Shown piece after piece: positions 18,338-24,307 of a stretch of 24,307 bases of DNA (positions within the stretch are counted from its first letter, which is position 1; each line of letters begins with the position of its first letter). The stretch covers positions 1 through 24,307 of the forward strand of contig JAGFNK010000715.1 in the NCBI GenBank assembly GCA_025769875.1, in the 5' to 3' direction. The notes below the pieces were generated by a model that was not told the origin of the DNA, did no database searches, and was given only the letters and a program-made list of their open reading frames with translations. The position numbers and the translations under genes are program-made. The DNA comes from Russula earlei. Lineage: Eukaryota; Basidiomycota; Agaricomycetes; Russulales; Russulaceae.

Positions 18338-20137
18338 TCATGGGAGAATCCTACTGAATTCGAAATCAACCCATGGCTCATTTCCGGGAGACGAAGGGGC
18401 CGGCGCGCCTTCGTCATCTTTAAACAGCGGGATGTCTCGACGACTCGATTCGCCCCACGTAAAGTAAACGCGACGGTCGGTGAGTTGCATACAAGTGACC
18501 ACGTCCCGCGGCCCGGGCGGAGAGTCGACGAACGGCCGTACAACCACGGCCTTCAACGAGTTGGCGACGGAGTCCCTGTCGACGGTGAATATGTACAGCC
18601 CAGAAACCTGCGAGGGTAGAGAAACGGGCACAGGTAAGCTCGAGCGCAAGGAAGCGCGGAATTACGGCGGACGGTGGCGGCACAGATACGCCCGTGCTCG
18701 TAGGCTAGATAATAGCTTTTTTTTCGCGGCGCAAGCCGCACGACCTGTCCGGCGTCCTCAAGGCTGATTTCTCCGCGACAGACGCGTTCAAAGTCCCGAA
18801 CGAGAAGGATGCGGGATTTGTAACCCAGAATCACGAGATCGCGGCCGTCCCTGGACACATGGGCTACAAGAAAGAAAGAAAAAAAAAAAAAAAAAAAAAA
18901 GAAAAAGAAAAAGTTGGACGAGAAGTTCCCAGCGAGCAGAGGCGAACGCACCGGCCAGGAACGTCGAACGAAGGAGATCGGGCCAAGAGCGCAGAGGGAT
19001 CGCCGCGACGAACGGGTATCCGGGTGCCGAGTCCGTGAAGACGACGTTCGAAATGGAGACGTCGTTCGGTATCCGCAGCACCTCTGCGCCGCGGTCCGCC
19101 CGCGAAAAGACGTGGAGGGCCTTCGGCTCGCACACGAACAGGTGTCGCTCGTTCACGTCGACGTAGCAGACGGACTGGACGTTGATCTCGATCGTCTGCA
19201 CCAGCGCGCCCGTGCGCACGTCGTGCAGGAACGCGCGGTCCCCGCCCGCGGAGACGAGCGTCGGGTACGCGAGTCGGTAGGCTCGGGTGAGCTCGGGGAA
19301 GGAGAGCTTCGCCCAGGGACGGAAGTGACCGCGTGGGGCGTATCGGTGGTGTATCGTCGCGACGAATGCTGATACCCGTCTCTGGTCCTCGTCCGGGGGC
19401 GAATATGCGGCCACCTCGCCGGCGGCAAGCTCATTGGCCATGCGCCAAACTTCCTTCTTGCCGTCGATGCAGTCGAACACGAGATATCCGTTCTCATATT
19501 CGCAGTGGGCGTAGCGGTGGACGTGATACTGGAACGCCCCCGGCCGCGAATGTCGCGTGAACCGAGAGAGCGTGATGAACGACAAGCTCTGCTCACCATG
19601 GGGAGACTCCATAGGATCGTGCTGGAAAAGAGATGCGTTACCCAGAGACCGCCGAACATGTGTGTCGTTATGCATATCCCAGCCTTTTCGTCGACTTTGA
19701 TGCGATGAACATCGCGCACTGGCGGGGATAACATACGGGCGACGACGCGCCCGTTGCCCTCCCAGTTTCTGCGAAGTTGAACAGACCTGCGGCCTACGAG
19801 GGTCAGATGAGTGCTCCCAGGAGGCGCTGAAATCAGGCGCTAGGGAGAATGGAAAAAAGGTCATTGGAGCACCTAAGGGGCAAGACGCACAGAAGTCTCT
19901 CCAATCGGTCGCTCCTGCCCAAGGGCTGCCAGTACACACAGAGAGGACATCCTTGAGCAGAGAGGTTCCTGGTGGCGTAAATCCATGAAGGATTGCGGCC
20001 TTACGAAAGATCGTCGACCGGTTTGTGGAGACGAAGTTGAACCATTGACGAGAGAGAGCGGATAAGGAACAGAGTGACGGGAGGGGAAGGTACGAAAGGA
20101 TTGCCAGCGATACCTCGACGGGTAGAATATGCAACAT
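18338..20137 (-). CDS. F-box protein with beta-rich C-terminal region, five exons
   Basis: Exons on the minus strand: 20137-19891, 19793-19597, 19528-18952, 18863-18673, 18607-18338; 493 residues with all phases consistent. The N-terminal F-box is at residues about 3-50 (LPVEVSLAILSYLPLPSLCS, then LSALSRQWFNFV), making it a candidate SCF ubiquitin-ligase adaptor. The remainder alternates short beta-like segments (HCEYENGYLVFD, VQSVCYVDVNERHLFVCE, RDLVILGYKSRILLVRDFE, VSGLYIFTVDRDS), suggesting a propeller-like domain; I do not see clear WD signatures. The start ATG 20137 is favoured because the F-box follows at once; ATG 20200 in frame would add 21 residues. The donor of intron 4 (GTCCGC) is weak and that junction is the least secure. 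Intron 3 holds a long homopolymer tract. This family is distinct from the F-box gene at 11584. Confidence 0.82.
18869..18912. repeat. A-rich / AAAG tract inside an F-box gene intron
   Basis: A run of about 23 A flanked by GAAA units on the plus strand. On the coding strand it is a T-rich tract immediately before the acceptor TTGTAG (18864), serving as a very long polypyrimidine tract. Such tracts are slippage-prone. Confidence 0.85.
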
Positions 20138-21374
20138 CACTGCAAAGGAGTCGGGAAATGACTTTGGCGTCAACCGAGCGACGTTTTTGCTTTTCGTCAT
20201 CCAGTCATGTGTCCACACCACATACATTATCGTCGGTGGTCTCGAGTCTGATGTCTCCAACACATCCTGCTGAACTCAACTTTGGGTTAGATTTCTGAAC
20301 AATCCGGCAACCTTACCTTGCCCATCTCACCATCGGCGACGTCAGCTCAGCCCCCTCAGACTCCCTCTGCGCAGGCACCGCAGTTCAAGTGCCGTCACAG
20401 CGCATCCTGATCATATTTTCTCTGGGCCCGGGCCTGAGTCATTTGAATCCCCGTCTCCTACATGTCATGCTGCGGCACGATTCATTCATTCACCCTCAGC
20501 AGGCCACTTCCAATTCCACAGATCCTGGTGCAGAACGTGATATCTGCGCTGCTCGGTATGTCGTGACGATCTGCATGAGGCTGACTTGCCAGTAAGCGAA
20601 CGGCCACAGATACATGCTACTCGTATCCGAGAAGGCGCTTGCACCCTAATATTCAACTCCTTCTGTTCTACCAACTGCGACATCATTTGCCCCTCGTGTA
20701 CCAGCTCATCCCGAACGCGTCCCAGGTGTAGCGATGACCAAACACCTTGATGTGACGGCCATACCTCGTCCGAGCAACGGCTCCTTCCCGCACCCCGTGC
20801 GCTGGTGCCTTTCCACCACGAGGACTCGTCGTTGTGACCATACCATTAGACGATCGTGACGATATCGTTGAGCTCGACATTACCAACACAAGCGTCCTTA
20901 GCGACGGCAGAACAGCAGAACACACAGCATTGGGGCAGCCGTCATGGACCCCTGCTCGTACGGTGATGTCTGGCGGCATCGCCTTCGCCACTGCTGGGCG
21001 CTTCTAAAGGCACACATCTGCACCAGGGAAAACCCTCAAATCGTCCAATGGAGGACTGCCAATGGGACCGCCCAAAAGTAACAAGTCAAAGGTATCGTTG
21101 AAGCCTACCGTCAACGAAGTAATGCCAAACCCAACAGAACGCAGGCCAATGTAATAGCCCGTCTTCGAACGGGCGGGTGAGAAGCGTGACGCTGGCTTGA
21201 CCCAAGAGTAGAAAGAAAAGGAAATAGCGACGAGACGTGGATCGTGGAAGCATCGGGTCGAAGTCAAAATAACAGTACAACAGTGTCATTTTTGTGAGAT
21301 GACATACAAAGAGGAGTACAGGGAGATGCGCGATAATCGACACGAGAAGGAACAACAGTCCCAGGTGCCTCGAG
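20138..21374. other. Intergenic region with an uncertain two-part minus-strand frame
   Basis: 20138-20682 shows nothing assignable. On the minus strand 21267 to 20683 is one continuous frame interrupted only by TAG at 21004-21006; it reads VGFGITSLTVGFNDTFDLLL before the stop, and ends with RHIKVFGHRYTWDAFGMSW. The latter looks protein-like but I recognise no family. An overlapping frame with ATG at 21289 contains hydrophobic RRYFLFFLLLGQASVTLL. A GTAGGC at 21108 and the CTTTAG at 21004 could be splice sites, but the phases I tried do not join. I leave it unassigned. Confidence 0.3.
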
Positions 21375-22806
21375 TCAAACAGTTTTCCAAGGGAAGACAG
21401 TCACTGGGTGACCAAAGAGTTGTCGCGCCGCGACGAATCCCTCAATAAATTCCGGAACAGATTCCGATGGCCCGAGGTTCCTCAAGAAATGTTCCGTAGT
21501 GCGGGTAAGACTTCTGTTTACTCTTTCTTCCGCGAGCTCTTCCAGCGCTTGGCAGACACGTGGCCCGACTGTTTTCCCTAGGCGCAGATCCGTTACAGAA
21601 GTGAATGGATCTAGAAGGTCCAGCCATTGAGGGGTTTCATTTTCCACTATGTTACCAAAATCTCCGATGTCGAGCCGCGTTAAAGTGGAGAGGGGGGACA
21701 ACGGTGAACTGCAGACCCGCGCCATAAATGGAAGATGCCCATATAGCTGTCTGGATATGATTTCCAATGAGAGATCCGGAGAATCATGAACTTCTTCTCT
21801 GAAAATTGCCAATTCGATTGCGCCATCAAAAGCGCGCAAAGATCCTTTGTCACATGTCTTGAACGATTCTGTGTGACTGATCAACTGGTAAAGTTGTGGG
21901 ACAACAAAGTTGGGGTCCACGAAGAGCATTACATTGAGGTGGTCGAGAAGGGGAACCTCGATTTGGGCTAGTAAATCCTCCAAGTACTCGTTGACGCCTT
22001 GGACACACGAGATGGGTGAGAGCGGGGAAGACAGAGCGTGTGGACGGACGGGGAAGTGGAGAGCGCGTGGACGGACGGGGAAGTGAATTTTGCCCGACCG
22101 CGGCGAGATCGAGGCCTTTCGAACTCAAGGCAAAGGCTCTCAAGTCTGGACGTGACCGACAGGGCGGTGACCAAAGCCTGGGGCGAAAGGAAGCCAGGAA
22201 TAGGGAATATACCGAAGGGTGAAGGCTGGCAAGGTGATCGGAAGACGAAAGTAGTTTCGGGAGTCCTCGAAATGAACAGTTTGTCAACCGGAGATGTCGC
22301 AGAAGTGGGGCTGATCCGCCTAAGAACGAATCCGGAACGGGAACGGACGTCGCCCTATCTCTGTCCACCCAAATGTCCAGAGATGTCAGCTCCGGAAATG
22401 GTTTCTGCATTGCTGCTGTGAATGTTCCCCAAAATGAAGTTAGTATGTTCAACGTGATTGCGCATATGCGATGGTGGTACTCCGAATCGAGGAGAGCAGT
22501 TATGTTTCTATAGTTCGAGAATGAATATGTCGTGGGACCTATCACCACCGGTAGGACTGGCCAGACGTCCAGCATCTCAGACATCGGTCTTTCTCCCCTG
22601 TACCAGAGTCGCAGGTTCAAGCGACGTGGCGACGCAAACACGACATATCTCCATCTTTGACACACATGGACCAGTATGTACCATCTGCCCGCGTGTGTCT
22701 CATCGTTCCAGTCATCCACGCAGAAATGGAATATGTCGATGAGGACATCATCGTGGAGCGTGTTGATGGTCACCCGGCCTAAAATCGATTGATTAGTGGC
22801 CATCAT
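21375..22806 (-). pseudogene. Frame-broken paralogue of the F-box gene at 11584
   Basis: The same family and direction as the gene at 11584-13026. ATG 22806 opens MMATNQSILGRVTINTLHDD; LVHVCQRWRYVVFASPRRLN, RPMSEMLDVWPVLPVVI, PDSFLGGSAPLLRHL and, near the end, VCQALEELAEERVN and FIEGFVAARQLFGHPVTV all have close counterparts. Aligning DNA with the intact copy shows single-base insertions near 22235 and 22000, a further frame change between them around the 27-base duplication at 22034-22087, and a pair of cancelling one-base changes at about 21518 (extra T) and 21487 (lost base) that scramble roughly ten residues. The three uncancelled changes leave no single open frame over the full length. 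Introns do not explain them, because the paralogue is colinear and uninterrupted there. Expression of truncated products is possible. Confidence 0.82.
22034..22087. repeat. 27-bp tandem duplication inside the F-box pseudogene
   Basis: Two adjacent copies, 22034-22060 and 22061-22087, differ at two positions. They contain TGGACGGACGGGGAAGTG. The unit is nine codons and is absent from the intact paralogue at 11584-13026. Confidence 0.9.
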
Positions 22807-23027
22807 GGACACTGTGCAAATACCGTTAGTAGTTACTTCAGGAATGGTGACAATGAAGCTCTCTCGACGTACAGGAGAACGCGAATCAGTGAAGATGTAA
22901 CCTCTGGGGAGAAAGGTGACCGTATGGATGTGCGATGAAGAGCCGCGCGTTGCCCACCCACAGCCCGCCGCTCAACCCCTCGTGACAAGTCAGGTGATGA
23001 TACACTGCCACGTGATATTCGCATCAC
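22807..23027. promoter_or_regulatory. Short divergent intergenic region
   Basis: 221 bases separate the start of the F-box pseudogene (minus) and the ATG at 23028 (plus). It presumably contains both promoters. It includes CCACGTGAT (CACGTG E-box-like, about 23009-23014). No specific regulator is claimed. Confidence 0.4.
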
Positions 23028-24307
23028 ATGATTTCCTCCTTGTTGATCGTGTCTCAGCCATTCCAATGGCGGACAGACGTTCGCGTCGACGTTGCTGCTC
23101 TCATTTTGTGCGCATTGCTGCTCAAGCAGCACATCCTTCACACCCTGTCCATGACAAATGAGGAGCTCGCCTCGCTCGAGCCGATCATCGCGCAGGCTTG
23201 GGACCAGTGGCATCACCAGGTCCTCCGCCACGCTATATGTGTGCGCCCGACCCGTCAAATCCTCACCTTCCCCCCCGGCCTCTGCAGCGTCGATTACACT
23301 ATGCTCAACAAGCACAAGCCGCTGTGGGCAGGTAAAACCTCCCGACGGTCAACCGCTCGGGGAGGTGGCCCCTCCCCCGCCGCCGCACATACACAGCCGC
23401 GGTCGAGTTGGGCGACGCACCAGACGACAGCACAGCCCTTTCCCCCCGGATCCTAACCAGCATTCGACGCCACAAGAAAACGATTTCCGCGCATGCTTTC
23501 ATCATCGCCCGTCGCGCCGTCCCTTTGCCTCATGTTTGTTTGCCCACCATTCCGATGTCACTACCGGAGTCTCATTCCCGCTAGCAGTTGTCTCACCTCA
23601 AGCTGCCTCAGTTCCAGCTTCGCCCGCCACCCTGCCACCTCAGTTTCTGGCCCTCTCACCGTCTCAGCCTCGCCCCCCACTACCATAGCTTCGCCCTCCA
23701 GTCACAGTCTTACCGACCGCCGCCTCCTCCTTGTTGCTCACTGTCGCCCTCTCGGCCCCCATTCCATAGTCGCCTTCACGTCATTAGCGCCTGCCTGTCG
23801 AACCTGCTCCATCTTCCACCTCCTCTGCTCCATATCCAGTCACCCCAGGTTCAGCCTCACTCACCGCTGTCGCCCCAGCTCCGTTCCATGTCTCCGTCTT
23901 GGTCTCACCCTCAGCCACCGTCTCAGCGTCAGCCGCCACCGTGGTTCTAGTTTCGCGCGATACCAGCATCGCAGCACCGTTGCTGTCCAAGGAGATCAAG
24001 AAGGTCCAGACCCGAGCCAAGCCAGGCGCCGCCACAGAGGAGCAGACACTGCCACCACACCCCAACCAAGGAGACGCCGCTGATGCCAGCAGCACGCCAC
24101 ACGCGGCGTTTCACATCATCTCCCCTTCCACTCGCGCGCTCACACATGCCATCACCACCTGCAGTGGAGAAAGCCCCTTCATGGCTATCGCAAGGCGCTG
24201 GCACTAGCAACGCACAAGCCGACCACACCCTCTACTTCCGTCGACAAACGCTATGCTGCCTTCCGCAGGGGTCACCACTCAATGCGACAAAGCCAATGGT
24301 GCGCCGG
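23028..24307 (+). CDS. Unrecognised gene, first exon and unresolved 3' part, runs off the window
   Basis: ATG 23028 follows an in-frame stop at 23013. The first exon encodes a possible N-terminal hydrophobic helix (VAALILCALLLKQHILHTL), then LASLEPIIAQAWDQWHHQVL and PTRQILTFPPGLCSVDYT, with codon use like the other genes here. A GTAAAA donor at 23332 (WAG|GTAAAAC) probably ends it. Starting instead at ATG 23151 (MTNEELASLEP) removes the helix. Downstream to 24307 the sequence is very Pro/Ser/Ala-rich in several frames (for example VSPSATVSASAATVVLVS near 23905, then LLSKEIKKVQTRAK). I cannot fix the later exons; an acceptor at 23460 (CTAACCAG) has its branch-like site unusually close. The family is unknown. 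Confidence 0.5.

Overview
The window looks like nuclear DNA of a filamentous basidiomycete, most likely an agaricomycete. The evidence is split genes with 50-100 bp GT-AG introns, two F-box families typical of mushroom-forming fungi, a phocein/MOB4 protein with a long acidic tail, an AmdS-like amidase, and a CpG-starved transposon island. No bacterial operon, CRISPR array, rRNA or convincing tRNA was seen.

Layout. 1-1545: no gene, pyrimidine-rich upstream region. 1546-2733 (+): Ser/Pro/Arg-rich protein of unknown function, probably with one intron over an in-frame TGA. 2734-4772: long non-coding stretch with a T/TTTC microsatellite. 4773-5612 (+): remains of an unrecognised gene in two frames, ending at the island edge. 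About 5614-11160: AT-rich island with only about a dozen CpGs, containing a copia-like retroelement remnant whose gag-like frame is interrupted by a complete but dead pogo/Tigger DNA transposon (5896-9256), then a four-copy tandem repeat. 11584-13026 (-): F-box protein. 14052-16028 (-): amidase in six exons, intact except for one missing base in a homopolymer. 16167-17928 (+): MOB4/phocein, divergent from the amidase across 138 bp. 18338-20137 (-): second-type F-box protein in five exons. 21375-22806 (-): decayed paralogue of the first F-box gene. 23028 to the window end (+): start of an unrecognised gene.

How the genes relate. They form no single pathway. MOB4/phocein is a subunit of the STRIPAK phosphatase-kinase complex; the F-box proteins are candidate substrate adaptors of SCF ubiquitin ligases; the amidase would release ammonium from amides. 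The strongest second-look items are the nested transposons, whose conceptual removal restores a gag-like reading frame, the extreme CpG loss that marks the island, the single-base lesion in the amidase, the GC-AG intron in MOB4, and the frame-broken F-box paralogue. I did not find a clearly new multi-gene system. Gene models were built by hand from splice signals, phase and family knowledge; no alignment or search was run.
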